Shown: positions 1-9,630, counted from the stretch's first letter. The stretch is 64,000 nt of DNA from Aporrectodea caliginosa (GCA_020284085.1 JACEVL010000467.1:170001-234000); one strand, 5' to 3'. The notes: generated by a model not told the origin, from the sequence alone. Made by a program: numbers and translations.

Positions 1-1569
1 CAAATTCCACAGAGGCGCTATATAAATATTCAGATACATGCATACACATCTGCACATAAAAATGTACTCATAGATTCAAAAGTAGGCCAACACAAATGTA
101 GTGACATCATATGTTTGACAATCGCTTTCTACCATTCTTTCTAACGATATGTTAAGTTGTCATATTCAACGACTTGGGAGGTCAGGTAGTGGTGCTATAT
201 AAATAGTCAGATGCATACCCATGAAAAGATACCAGATAATAAGTCTCGTACTTTCTCTGTGAAATTTCTATTAGGCTGATCCAAAATCAAGGATTCCCTC
301 TAGGTTCACGGAACACCATTCCTCAGAATTCTTTGCAGAGGTGCTGGTTAATAAGTTAATAACATTTATTTAACGACGCCGTCATAATGCGTCAAATGGA
401 CGATGATTGGCGTGTGCAGAGTTGAACTGAGCCCAGCCTTTTTACGGGTGGCGAGTAGTGGAAATAACCTCTAGTATGGAGGTTGGCTTCAAGTAAGCAG
501 AAACTCACCGATGAATAAGCAGTTGCGTATACCATAACCGGTATCTCTAAAGGGTGCAGTGTAGTGGTGACATCGCCACCCTATAGAAATGCTGCAGACA
601 CCCGATAACTGAATCCTGACATGGTAAGTACAGACCACCCTTCAACACGCCTAGCCCTCAGTGCCTGGTGGATAACCTCGGACAGAAAGGCTACTGAAGG
701 CTGATTGTAATTGTAATCGATTAATAAAATTTATATAAAAACAACTCAGTGATTCAGATGGGTTTACGACCCAAGTCAGTGCCATCACTCACATATAAAA
801 ATGGACCTCAGGCATTTCCGCATCAGAGGAAGAGAACTTTGTCGCAAGGGCGTATTCGATTGCATGAAAATGGCCTGCAGCCAGTCTCTGATAGGAGCCA
901 GAAAATTTAGCGACGAAGGGAATACAACAAAGGCCTCTTCAACGAAGCCAGTCGTCGGTATAAGAAAACCCGAGTTTCCAAGCCTCAAAGCCAGATCCAT
1001 CAATCGACAACTCCACTCCCCCTCCACTCCCCGCCCAAGCCACCAAACAAGAGGCTGACGAACGTGAAGACATCAGGCATCAGCTGCCGACTAGATCCGA
1101 CTAAATCCTACTAGACTGCTGCAGACTATATTAAGTTAGGATCTATATTAGGCTATATATGTTAGACTCTTCCTATAAATACCGTACGACTATCGCCATA
1201 GAAAGGTATGTCTGTTACCTGTCATCTCCGCACAGTTTTCCTCCTTTGTCTCCTTCGAACCAGTTACCTGAAAGACAACTAACTTAGATTACAATGCGGT
1301 TTCATCTGCAGAATCTTAGAGGTGCATTATGACATCGAATCGTCTTAGAGTTGAGGAGACAATTCCAGAGATGATATGGACAGTGTATTAGTGTATTGCT
1401 TGGTACCTATTATGTACTGTACTATATTGCGTAATTATTATTGCTATTATTATAACTACTAATTTTTTAGCTTTGTTTTGTGGGGCCATCATCACCATCA
1501 TCATCGTCGTCATCATCATTATAGGCCTGGGACAAAGGAAGATCTTTCCATAGACACTTCCATACTAGG
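1..1569. other. Left-edge intronic/intergenic DNA with two SINE tail scraps
   Basis: This stretch lies downstream of sodium channel exon 6, so it is presumably intronic. Two short fragments near 10-40 and 185-215 carry the gctatataaat motif that ends many SINEs here. I looked on the minus strand for the next channel exon (S5-pore loop with its NPNYG-like motif) and found none, so it must lie beyond the edge. Short GAT/CAT-type repeats occur at 1490-1530. Nothing else is recognised. Confidence 0.5.
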
Positions 1570-1760
1570 TGCTATGCCCGTGTTGGCCCATCAGCTTGGA
1601 ACTCTCTTCCCCAGTCTCTTCGCCTTGAGTTACTAGCCCTCTCACCTTCCCAGTTCCGGAGACGCCTTAAGACTTTCATGTTCGCTGACGCAGGCACTGA
1701 CGCAGGTAGAAAGCGCTGCTGTTTTTGAGCGGCGCTATATAAATGTTCGATTACAATTAC
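1570..1760 (+). pseudogene. Non-LTR retrotransposon 3' end (C-terminus of ORF2)
   Basis: Read in frame from 1570, the sequence gives a peptide with WNSLPQSLR followed by FRRRLKTFMF, ending at TGA 1726-1728. WNSLP plus FR/K..LKT.LF is the usual C-terminal signature of CR1/L2/Jockey-type LINE proteins. It is followed by gcggcgctatataaat and a (GATTACAATTAC)-like tail. Only the end of the element remains, the usual 5' truncation. It sits in or beside the sodium channel intron, on the opposite strand to that gene. Confidence 0.65.
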
Positions 1761-1770
1761 AATTACATAC

Positions 1771-1977
1771 TCCGGTTCTCTCGGTGTGTGTTGAGTTCCT
1801 CCTCAGTGTAGTTGCTGATGGGATTCGGAGGAAGAGCGATGCACTTCTGTTTGAGCGATCCCTGGTAGAGTTGGAGCCCAACGAGAGCAAAGATCGACAG
1901 AACGAAAACAGTCAGGATCATGACATCACGAAGCCTACGCACGGCCTCCATCAAGGCACCGACGATCGTCTTCAGAC
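1771..1977 (-). CDS. Nav: Voltage-gated sodium channel alpha, coding exon 6 (domain I S4-S5 linker, S5, loop)
   Basis: This exon encodes the end of S4 ([19 protein letters not shown]), the S5 helix ([19 protein letters not shown]) and the start of the extracellular S5-pore turret, including a cysteine (QKC) and an NYT glycosylation sequon. The acceptor is CTGCCTAG before 1977; the donor GTATGT starts at 1770. The exon is 207 bp and enters in phase 1, completing the glycine codon begun in exon 5; it leaves in phase 1. The family is unmistakable from S4-S5-S5. The selectivity-filter half of domain I is not in the window, so Nav1 versus Nav2 cannot be decided. Confidence 0.92.
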
Positions 1978-2103
1978 CTAGGCAGTGACGACACAACAAC
2001 GTCTATTGTCATCTCTGTAAGTAGTGTCATGTTATCTACATGTATTGTCATGTGCACTTGTGCAGTAGTATAGTGTCATGGGTAGTAATGTAACGTTGTT
2101 TAG

Positions 2104-2207
2104 CAGAGATGGGCACGATTAGTTAAATTGCTAATCGATTAGAATTGGAATTAACAAAATCTTGTAGCTAATCGATTAGAATTTAATCGATTAGTTACCA
2201 ATCTCTG
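2104..2207. mobile_element. hAT-type MITE with 8-bp target duplication
   Basis: This is a 104-bp element starting CAGAGATGGG and ending CCAATCTCTG, whose ends are imperfect inverted repeats. It is flanked by an exact 8-bp duplication TTGTTTAG at 2096-2103 and 2208-2215. The interior consists of repeated ATCGATTAG/TTAGTTA motifs. An 8-bp duplication with CAG...CTG ends is characteristic of hAT elements. It lies in sodium channel intron 5 and has no coding capacity. Confidence 0.85.
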
Positions 2208-2249
2208 TTGTTTAGTAATGTCATCTATGATGTAATATCATTTATGGAG

Positions 2250-2390
2250 CACAGAATCCGATTGATAGAGTGCTCGCCTTGTATCGCGGAGAATGCGGGT
2301 TCGATCCTCCTCTGAGACGGTTACTGTGTAGGCATCTCGGGCAAGTCCTTCACTTACAATTGCTCAGCGCCATCGATTGATTTTGCTTAG
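2250..2390 (+). mobile_element. tRNA-derived SINE, family C (copy in intron 5)
   Basis: The tRNA-like head contains an A-box-like segment (gattgatagagtgctcgc) and a B box GGGTTCGATCC. The body follows with gggcaagtccttcac and ends near cagcgccatcgattgat. The same head and body occur at 48431-48604 and in the split copy at 52590-53302. A second partial copy (B box GGGTTCGATCC then gagcaaggccttcgc) lies at about 2607-2700. Confidence 0.65.
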
Positions 2391-2933
2391 TCATATTATT
2401 CTTCTTAAGCTCCTTCTCTCTGGTCACGGTTGAGTCGTGAACTCTCGCAGTCATTAGCTTGGTTATCAGTTGATTTCCCAAAAGACGAATTGTGGATTTT
2501 TCGCTCCTCGAGTTTCAAACAACCTCTTATTTGCTCGCGACCTCACAATGTGTGGACCCAAGACCATAAACACGCAAACTAATCATACCACCTATAATTA
2601 ATATAACACTGCGGAGAGTACGGGTTCGATCCTATTACTGCGTAGGCTCCCTGAGCAAGGCCTTCGCGCACAATAATTGCTTTGCAATATAATTGCATCT
2701 GCGCCGCCGAGGCGTGCGCACTTTTGAGCTTTGGGCCACCTTTGGAAGAAGGACGATATCAAAATGCAGTTGTATTGTAGTGTACGGTTGCAGGTATATA
2801 CCTGAATAAGCGGTTTAATTACTTTTAGATTTGTCGTGAAGACACGTTTAGTTTCAGTTGAGACAGTACAGATGTATGCAATTTAAGGCTGTTGCTGGTT
2901 CAATAAACGATCAAATTCTCCCAATTTTGAAGG

Positions 2934-3060
2934 TCAATCAATCAATCAGTCAATCAATAGTAATTTATATAACGCCCCTTCGAGGTCTCTACTCAGCGGA
3001 GCTCCCGACCCAGGCCAGGCGGAAAAGAACAGTCTTAGACAACTGGAAGAGCGGAGAGGA
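2934..3060 (-). mobile_element. SINE/dispersed repeat 3' tail, reverse orientation
   Basis: A (CAAT)n stretch is followed by atttatataacgccccttc and ctactcagcggagctcccgac, the reverse complement of the gggagcgcctctgagtag...ggggcgctatataaat tail seen at 14992 and 37391. The following purine-rich stretch resembles the body of the dispersed repeat at 39476 and 42010. Confidence 0.6.
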
Positions 3061-3623
3061 GGAGACCCTGCATGGAGAGGAGACGCATCTCCAGAGGAAG
3101 AACGTTACATGTGGTTCCATGCACGTATGACAAGGGCAATGAAAAGATCCGGTGATACTCCGCCTGCAGATAACGTCAGGTTCATATTCACAGACTCTGG
3201 CCAATAATTGTCTGTCTTACAGTAGTCTAACTTATGGTTCCATAACCTATCTTCTCCAACGAATCACAATTTTTGCCAACGGTTTACTCCGAAGGGACAT
3301 CGACTCACGATTTGAGCATGATGACAACGGCGCGATAGAAGCCAAGAGATTAGATTAACTAAGATTGGATTTAGAATGGTTTGAATTAGATTAGGTCGGC
3401 GAGATTAGATTAAACAAGGTTCAGATTACATTAGATTATTGCCTGCCATAGCCTTGACAGAACATTCGACTGCAAACTAAGTGAAAAGCCGGCTTTCCAG
3501 CAACTGGCGACCTTTCGTCTGCGTTTGCATGACCCGGCAATTATTCCTCAGCAGGGACGTGGTCTAGGAAGTGGCATTGAAATCTATCGGGGGCTTTGAT
3601 CAGAAATCGATTGTTCTGCTAAC
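3061..3623. other. Intron 5 DNA, nothing recognised
   Basis: This is unique-looking AT-rich sequence with some TTAGATTA-type degenerate repetition at 3350-3450. No exon-like or repeat-family signal was seen up to exon 5. Confidence 0.4.
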
Positions 3624-3715
3624 CTGGAACGACAGCAACCGTCTTCAAAGCACGAAGGACGCGAAACGTTCGGAGGGCCGCTAGATTTCCTAAGGGAAAA
3701 GCCATCGTTATGTAC
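3624..3715 (-). CDS. Nav: Voltage-gated sodium channel alpha, coding exon 5 (domain I S3 end and S4 voltage sensor)
   Basis: This exon encodes [18 protein letters not shown] followed by [12 protein letters not shown]. It holds the S4 voltage sensor with basic residues every third position (R, R, R, K), which drives gating. The acceptor is CGTCACAG and the donor is GTTAGC at 3623. The length is exactly 92 bp with phases 2 and 1, as I remember for the matching vertebrate SCN exon. In vertebrates that exon is duplicated as a neonatal/adult pair; reading 1978-4725 by eye I saw no second copy. Confidence 0.92.
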
Positions 3716-4232
3716 CTGTGACGGATGAAACAGAAGTAGAGAATCATTAGAACGCTTTGGGTTGTGAAATTAATTACATATAACTATATGGAATGATTAC
3801 AACGCGTAATCCACATAAGGTTCTAAGAAAAGTTATCGATTAGAACAAGTGATAATTTTAATTATTTAATCTAAGCTAATCTGATCACTTCTATAGTGGC
3901 AATATTATAAAGACGATGGTCGACTAAAACCAGAATTCGTCAAACAAGTGGTAAGTAAGTGAAACGTGAAAGAAGATTTATCATAAGCTAACCGTCTAGA
4001 TCTAACAATGACGTTATAGAAGACATTAAGATTATGAAAAGTATAGGCTATGAATCCTGCCAGTTAATTACAATATAAAAACATAACTTATTAGATTATA
4101 AAAAAATGAATACTGCCAGTGACTTGTAATTTAATAACATAAGAAATCAGTAGATAAAGACAATAAGGATATGGCATTATAATTCCGGAGCTTTTAATTT
4201 AAGGAAGCAATAATTAACTAAAGGCATTAGAT

Positions 4233-4668
4233 GTGTCGGTCCCAACCGTTTTCAGAGAACGGCACCCTTACTAACCTTACAACGGCAGAGCAGGTCACTG
4301 CACCCTGCCTTCATTTCATTTATTTTTCTTTCAGTTATGTAGTGTTTTATTTTAAAGATGAGCAACTTTCCTTATAACCAACGGCAATATGAGACTATTT
4401 CTACACTAGGTCTACTTTTAGTTTAAAAATAGTTATCGACCTATATTAGCAGTGATAAAAAAATCAGTAGTTTTTCACATTTTTTTCACAGAAAAAGCTG
4501 CACAAATATTATTCTAATTGCAATAGTAATTACGACTATTTCTACAGCATCGTCATTAGCTGTCAACTGTTCTGCCATTCTGAAATCCAAGCGTGCATGG
4601 CAGTGATGGCACCCTTTGAGAAGGTTCACCACACCCTGGATCCGCGGCACCCAGATTGGAATGCACTG
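4233..4668. mobile_element. Decayed hAT-like element
   Basis: The left end (cggtcccaaccg...cggcaccc) and right end (gcggcacccagattggaatgcactg) resemble the inverted ends of hAT elements of the CAGTGGTCCCAACC...GGCACC type. The interior is AT-rich. The ends have diverged and I could not find a target duplication, so limits are approximate. It lies in intron 4. Confidence 0.4.
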
Positions 4669-4725
4669 AATTAAATAGTCTATAATTATGACAACTATCG
4701 TTTGAATTGTACAATTAGTACTAAC

Positions 4726-4854
4726 GCTAATGAGACGACGACGAAATCGAGCCAGTTCCAGGCGTCTCTGAGATATGTGAAGTTGCAGAGGATGAAGCCA
4801 CGAGCACAGATCTTAACGATGCTTTCGATCGTGTATATACCTGTGAATGTCTCT
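4726..4854 (-). CDS. Nav: Voltage-gated sodium channel alpha, coding exon 4 (domain I S2-S3)
   Basis: This exon encodes [20 protein letters not shown] and [16 protein letters not shown], which are S2, the S2-S3 loop and S3 of domain I. The FTGIYT.ES..K and RDAWNWLDF strings are near-invariant in the family. The acceptor is TTTTTCAACAG and the donor is GTTAGT at 4725. The 129-bp length with phase 2 at both ends equals the vertebrate SCN exon as I remember it. Read-through past the donor soon reaches a stop, supporting the splice site. Confidence 0.92.
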
Positions 4855-4937
4855 CTGTTGAAAAACAACATAGGCACGCTCTCACCAACGTCCACAAAAT
4901 GTAACCTATTACAAACTTCTATAGCGCATTCATAATA

Positions 4938-4938
<1 letters not shown>

Positions 4939-4968
<30 letters not shown>

Positions 4969-5050
4969 CATACATGCATACATACATACATACATACATA
5001 CATACGTACACACATACATATATAACATACATACATACGTACACAAAACT
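4939..5050 (+). repeat. (CATA)n microsatellite in intron 3
   Basis: Tetranucleotide CATA runs, slightly interrupted by cgta and tata variants, cover most of this span. A far longer pure array of the same unit is at 24339-25288. Confidence 0.9.
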
Positions 5051-5232
5051 ACACATTACTCACATACATATTGAGTGGCAAAATGTGATCAGCAACACTG
5101 TAACTGTATTAAGAGTCTGCTTCACTCCATCTGGTGAGCTATTACCGCCGTTCTAATGCAAAATTACGGAGGTTTTTATATCGCGTTTTATAAATAATGC
5201 AAGACGCTGACCAACCAATTTGTGCGCATTTA

Positions 5233-5274
5233 TGACCTTCGGGGTCAGTTTCGAATGCAAAGGTCATTTGACCT
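5233..5274. promoter_or_regulatory. Cluster of AGGTCA half-sites (possible nuclear-receptor element)
   Basis: Four half-sites lie in 42 bp: TGACCT, GGGTCA, then AGGTCATTTGACCT, an inverted repeat with a 2-bp spacer. AGGTCA inverted and direct repeats are bound by nuclear receptors. The position inside sodium channel intron 3 is only suggestive and chance is possible. Confidence 0.25.
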
Positions 5275-5461
5275 TTTGCGTCATCTTTGGGTTGACAAAT
5301 ATTATGCTGCAGGGACAGCAGGATGGTTGCGTGCTGGACCACTCTTCCTCTTGATTAGGGCGTAGCGTTTAGAGGAGTGAGGACGGGTTAGCAGGTAAGG
5401 CGTTGGAGGAATGATAGCACTGGCAGTGGTAAGACTTAGCAGAATGATAGACAAGACAAAC

Positions 5462-5462
5462 G

Positions 5463-5504
<42 letters not shown>

Positions 5505-5510
5505 TAGATA
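5462..5510 (+). repeat. (GACA)n microsatellite
   Basis: There are about ten GACA units running into a degenerate agaca region up to 5570. Confidence 0.85.
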
Positions 5511-5615
5511 CTTATAGACAGGGAAACACGTGGGCAGATAGACAGACAACAGACGGAAAGATGTATCAGTGATAGGGAGATCTCGACAGATACAGACCTA
5601 CACAGTAGTACACAC

Positions 5616-5936
<321 letters not shown>

Positions 5937-5993
5937 CTTAGGACAGTTTCTAAGTCCCTGAGGGATCATGTATACCTCGGGGCATAAAAAAAA

Positions 5994-6165
5994 AAATAAT
6001 AATAATAATAATAATTCTTCCTTTATTGAAACAATCCGGTGGACACATAGCAACCGGTACAGTGTACAGTTATGCAATTGAAACAATTCACAAGAACGCA
6101 AATGACAGAAGACATAAATCTTAACTACTAACAGAACAGACAGCCTGCAAACACAAAGAACGTCC
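5994..6165 (-). mobile_element. SINE family B, head-truncated copy
   Basis: On the minus strand this reads from gcaggctgtctgttctgttag through gaattgtttcaattgcat to ccggattgtttcaataaag and an (AAT)n tail. It matches 7195-7428 and 45940-46085 almost base for base. The tRNA head is missing; a (CA)n stretch follows at 6207-6242. Confidence 0.75.
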
Positions 6166-6205
6166 GCCCACGGGCTCGAACACAGACATACAAACAGGCA
6201 GACAG

Positions 6206-6244
<39 letters not shown>

Positions 6245-6412
6245 AAGACAGACACACGCTGAAAGACAGACAGATAGAAGGACATTTAAAGCCTACCAGC
6301 AATATACCAGAACACGCTGAAGTGTTTCTAAGATTACTTGCAGATAATATTATTAATTACAACACAATTGAATGCAATGTAATGAAACTATAAGTTTTCG
6401 CAATGGACTTAC

Positions 6413-6493
6413 TCTGTGTGAGGTATTTCTTTGTTGACGGCCATGAATATACAATTGACGAGGATGACAACCATCACTAACAGACTAAAACAT
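6413..6493 (-). CDS. Nav: Voltage-gated sodium channel alpha, coding exon 3 (domain I S1)
   Basis: With the two bases carried over from exon 2, this reads PCFSLLVMVVILVNCIFMAV then NKEIPHTE: the S1 helix with its typical ILVNC core and the short S1-S2 loop. The acceptor is TTTGTCCAG and the donor is GTAAGT at 6412. The length is 81 bp with phases 2 and 2. The vertebrate exon is about three codons longer in the S1-S2 loop, so phase is preserved. It was found by extending from the neighbouring exons and is too short to stand out as an open frame. Confidence 0.88.
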
Positions 6494-6875
6494 CTGGACA
6501 AACACTGTCGTCAGAAAAACAATCCATTCATTCATTCGTAATCATAATCGTAATCGTAAACTCCAAACTTCTAAAGCGCCACTCAAAAGCCAAGCGCAGG
6601 GCACCAGCTTATTCACGAGCGCAGTTCAAGAACGTTATCTCATAAAGTGCTCTCTGCTGTTGCACTGACACATTTATCTCTTCACTAACTTATAGACAGT
6701 GCAAAACATGTAAGCAATATAGGCCTACCGGAATACAATAGGAATTCCGAACAGGATATTACTTGTTTTTTTCTTGGCAAGCATTACCAAAGAAACTAGT
6801 TTGATTGTTTATATATATATATAAAGTGCTCAGATCATCGACGTTTCTTAGCGTCGTCTTTAGCCAAAAGGATAC
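6494..6875 (-). other. Intron 2 of the sodium channel gene, U12-type donor
   Basis: The 382-bp intron begins GTATCCTTTT on the minus strand, an exact match to the minor-spliceosome donor consensus (A/G)TATCCTTT. It ends in CCAG. A TTTTCTGAC segment ending about 16 nt before the acceptor loosely fits the U12 branch site TTCCTTRAC. Known biology: the same intron of vertebrate SCN genes is an AT-AC U12 intron. A dispersed-repeat scrap lies inside at about 6541-6650. Confidence 0.75.
6541..6650 (-). mobile_element. Dispersed repeat 3' end, (TAATCG)n type
   Basis: The segment taatcgtaaactccaa...ttctaaagcgccactcaaaagcc...caccagcttattcacgagcgc recurs at 30480-30560, 33948-34060, 63398-63460 and, reversed, 35440-35540. 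It looks like the 3' end of a SINE or LINE family different from A-E. No coding. Confidence 0.55.
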
Positions 6876-6994
6876 GGATGTGTGAGAATATAGATGGCGG
6901 CTCTCCTGATTGGGTTGAAAGGCGTAAGAATGAAGACAGCGTTTGTGGCACTGAACCGGAAAATCGTCTTATCACGAGCAACGACCATAAAGGT
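6876..6994 (-). CDS. Nav: Voltage-gated sodium channel alpha, coding exon 2 (pre-S1 segment)
   Basis: This exon encodes [20 protein letters not shown] then [20 protein letters not shown], the conserved cytoplasmic segment leading into S1. IFRFSAT.A...L.PFNPIRR is diagnostic of sodium channel alpha subunits. The acceptor is TTGTTGTTTCTAG before 6994. The donor at 6875 is GTATCC (U12-type). The length is 119 bp, phase 0 to 2, which is the length I remember for the orthologous vertebrate exon. Reading past the donor gives a stop after four codons. Confidence 0.93.
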
Positions 6995-7194
6995 CTAGAA
7001 ACAACAACAACGGACAATGATAGAGCACTTACCGATGGCTAAATATATGTTATTGTAGGGCCTTATATGGTTGAGATTCTGGAATTGGAATTACACATCA
7101 CTTGTGCGCATACGATACAGCGGTTTCCTTAAAATGTTCCAGATAATGTGTGTCTCTGGTTATTTAAAATAGTAGGCTATATCATAGCTTAACA

Positions 7195-7428
7195 TAATAA
7201 TAACAATATTCTTTATTGAAACAATCCAGTTGACAAACCGCAACCGCTTACAGTTATGCAATTGAAACAATTCACAAGAACACAAATGACAGAAGACATA
7301 AATCTTAACTACTAACAGAACAGACAGCCTGCAATACAGCTTACAAAGCATGTCCGCCTACAGAACTCGATCTCGGTACCTCTCGCTCTCTATGCCAGTG
7401 TGTTATCCAATGCGCTATCGGGCCCCCA
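7195..7428 (-). mobile_element. SINE family B, full-length tRNA-headed copy
   Basis: On the minus strand the element starts ggggcccgatagcgcattgg (A box TAGCGCATTGG), has a degraded B box (GAGATCGAGTTC), then the family B body and a tail ending caataaagaatattg. It lies in sodium channel intron 1. The head is complete, but the B box differs from the good one at 60160-60286 (GAGTTCGAGCC). Confidence 0.75.
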
Positions 7429-7950
7429 ACACACCATAACAGAGCATAACAATACATGGGAGTTTCAGTTGGTTAAGAGAGCATAATATATAGTCTGCAT
7501 TAGGACCACTGAAAATTGACCGTAAACGCTGAATAGCCAATCCCTCCGAGCTTCCTCTTAAAAGCCATTTTATAGCGCCTTTTCAAAATCTCTGAAAAGC
7601 GTCGTAAAATATAGCGATGCATAATAAAATCGTGTTTCGTACGAATCAACACTACACTGCATATAGACCTTTGAGTGTTTTAAAACAGAAGCTGCATAAA
7701 CTATCCAGCTTCTAGTTTAGTCATTGCATTTGCTACGCACTCGATGTCAGTAACTCTTATTCTGCGACTCGATGTACAATGCGCGCGAACAACTGATCCA
7801 GAACGCTACAGAATCCGCTCAGCTGGCTCGAACCGCCAATCAGACCCTGCGCACTACCGATCAGACCACCTTGTCATACGAATAGATACATTACATTACA
7901 TTAAATGGATACATAACATCTGTTACATGAAGGTGCATTACACTGCAGTG

Positions 7951-8110
7951 AGGGGGCGAGGTGATGGCTGAATGATAATACACAGGCACGAATAGCCAAA
8001 CCTTCTATATGCAGGCACAGAAGGACGCGGGTTCGATACCCGATAGCCCCATAAGGTTGACTCAGCCTTACACTCCTTAGAAGGCGATGGTAAATGAGCA
8101 GCAGTAGGAT
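7951..8110 (+). mobile_element. tRNA-like SINE, family D
   Basis: The A-box-like string is gatggctgaatgataat and the B box is GGGTTCGATACCC. After the head comes ggttgactcagcc...gcgatggtaaatgagc, which recurs in diverged form at 60290-60400. It ends about 60 bp before the splice donor of coding exon 1. Confidence 0.5.
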
Positions 8111-8172
8111 TGTTCGGCTCCACACAATCTGCCATACGGTTATAAAATCGACTCTTGTAGATGTCTACTCAC

Positions 8173-8526
8173 GTATTTATTGTTGTAATATTCGTCGAGA
8201 TCTTCGATCGGTTTTCCATAGAGTTCAGACGGAAATTCTCCCATCTTCGACGGCAGTTGTTTCCCCGTCTCCAGCGCCGGGTCCGGCTCCACGTCGTCCT
8301 CTTCCTTTTTCTCGTCTCCACCACCACCATCTCCTCCTCCTCCTGGTTCGTCCCCTCCGATGCGCATCTGTCCTCGGTTCATCTTCTCCTCCTGGATTCG
8401 TCTCTGGATCTTCGTCAGCGATTCCTTCGTGAAGAGACGGAAGATGGTCTGCTGCTGCTGCTGGGAGGGAAGCAGCTGCTGCTGAGGAGGAGGAGGCAGG
8501 GTGGCGCTGCTGAAACCGGATTCCAT
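8173..8526 (-). CDS. Nav: Voltage-gated sodium channel alpha, coding exon 1 (start codon and cytoplasmic N-terminus)
   Basis: This exon holds the start codon and the first 118 residues of the pore-forming sodium channel alpha subunit, which carries the action-potential sodium current across the plasma membrane. In order: a short Pro/Gln tract (PPPPQQQLLPSQQQQQ), the conserved FRLFTKESLTKIQRRI helix, a Gly-rich then acidic linker (residues about 55-85), and the diagnostic GEFPSELYGKPIEDLDEYY ending NNKY. The donor GTGAGT is at 8172. ATG 8524-8526 is chosen because an in-frame TAG lies upstream with no intervening ATG. The Gln and Gly tracts are encoded by imperfect CTG/CTC repeats. Nav1 and Nav2 cannot be told apart here. 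Confidence 0.93.
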
Positions 8527-8531
8527 CAACG

Positions 8532-8573
8532 TCAGCTGATGCGGGTGATGATGCTCAGAGCGGACGACGACAT
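8532..8573 (-). CDS. Possible 13-codon uORF upstream of the sodium channel start
   Basis: ATG at 8571-8573 opens a 13-codon frame (MSSSALSIITRIS) ending TGA at 8532-8534, five bases before the channel ATG and in another frame. It matters only if the transcript extends this far. A possible acceptor, TTCTGTAG, ends at 8575, so a leader intron could place this ATG at the start of the exon. No transcription start is visible. Confidence 0.35.
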   Translation of the reverse strand: MSSSALSIITRIS

Positions 8574-8688
8574 TCTACAGAACTTTAAAAGCAACAGGTG
8601 TCCTTCTGTGACAACGGGTATCAGAATAATAGGCTAAAAATGAACAATAGGCTAGCAATTACCAGACAGTCCATGCAGCGCTCTCTCT

Positions 8689-8955
8689 GTGTGTCTCTGT
8701 CTCTGTCTCTGTCTCTGTCTCTGTCTCTGTCTCTGTCTCTGTCTCTGTCTCTGTCTCTGTCTCTGTCTCTGTCTCTGTCTCTGTCTCTCTCTGTCTCTGT
8801 CTCTGTCTCTGTCTCTGTCTCTGTCTCTGTCTCTGTCTCTGTCTCTGTCTCTGTCTCTGTCTCTGTCTCTGTCTCTGTCTCTGTCTCTGTCTCTGCTCCC
8901 GGCTCTGTCTCTGTCTCTGTCTCTGTCTCTGCTCCCGGCTCTGTCTCTGTCTCAG
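8689..8955 (+). repeat. (TCTCTG)n hexanucleotide array
   Basis: There are about 40 units of TCTCTG with one phase slip near 8787 and two GCTCCCGGC interruptions near 8895 and 8931. SLSL/CLCL/RDRD/TETE reading frames on both strands are artefacts of the repeat. Confidence 0.95.
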
Positions 8956-9039
8956 CAGAAATGAGTTGCTTGGATTTCTTGAATTTAAAAATTATGGGGA
9001 ATAAGAAATGACGACATAGACAATCATTTGATATCCAAG

Positions 9040-9285
9040 CATACCTCTTGGACAAGTTAGTTCAACAAAGAACTCCGATGGTTTGGACATGTATAGAGAG
9101 AACGCCAGTTGACCAAATCCCACACAATGCACTAAATGCAAGATTCGAAGGAAAAAGAAACAAAGCAGACAAAGACTACCCTGCATGGATAGACAATATA
9201 AATGAAGGCATAAAATCACTTGGACTAACACTATGGGGAGCAATGGACAAAAGACAATGGAGACATTTATTTGTACCCATCACCG
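9040..9285 (+). pseudogene. LINE ORF2 C-terminal fragment, frameshifted
   Basis: One frame gives LRWFGHV then a stop (9080-9110). The next frame gives IPHNALNARFEGKRNK...WIDNINEGIKSLGLTLWGAM...RQWRHL. The order RWFGHV, GKR/GRP, W.DNI..D/G...LGL, R..WR is the usual extreme C-terminus of non-LTR retrotransposon polyproteins. A frameshift just after WFGHV and a missing 5' part mark it as dead. Confidence 0.65.
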
Positions 9286-9630
9286 TCAAATGTCAGGCGT
9301 TTACATATGGTTCTGGGTCTACCACATGGCCTCTTACAGTCCTTGAAGCTTTTGTGCATCGCAGGCCACAGAGCTCTCCTATGATCCTTCATGGCCAGTG
9401 GCCAAAGATATATTCTATTATGAATCAACATGACAGACATTATTTTGTTCTTTTTAGCCGACATCATCGCATTAAAATGCACTTAATTCCATTGCTATAC
9501 ATTATTTAACATCATTATTACATCACCAACTCCTGTCCAATTACATAGAATTAAATCCTAACACAAAATGGACAACAAAGTTACAACAATGACCCAACGC
9601 AGCCACACTCCTGTATAGCCCTATTTCTGA

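Noticed and set aside
785..1060. Next sodium channel exon (S5-pore loop)
   Set aside because: A GTGAGT-like donor follows, but no frame gives the conserved pore-loop motifs (LCGN..., NPNYG...TSFD).
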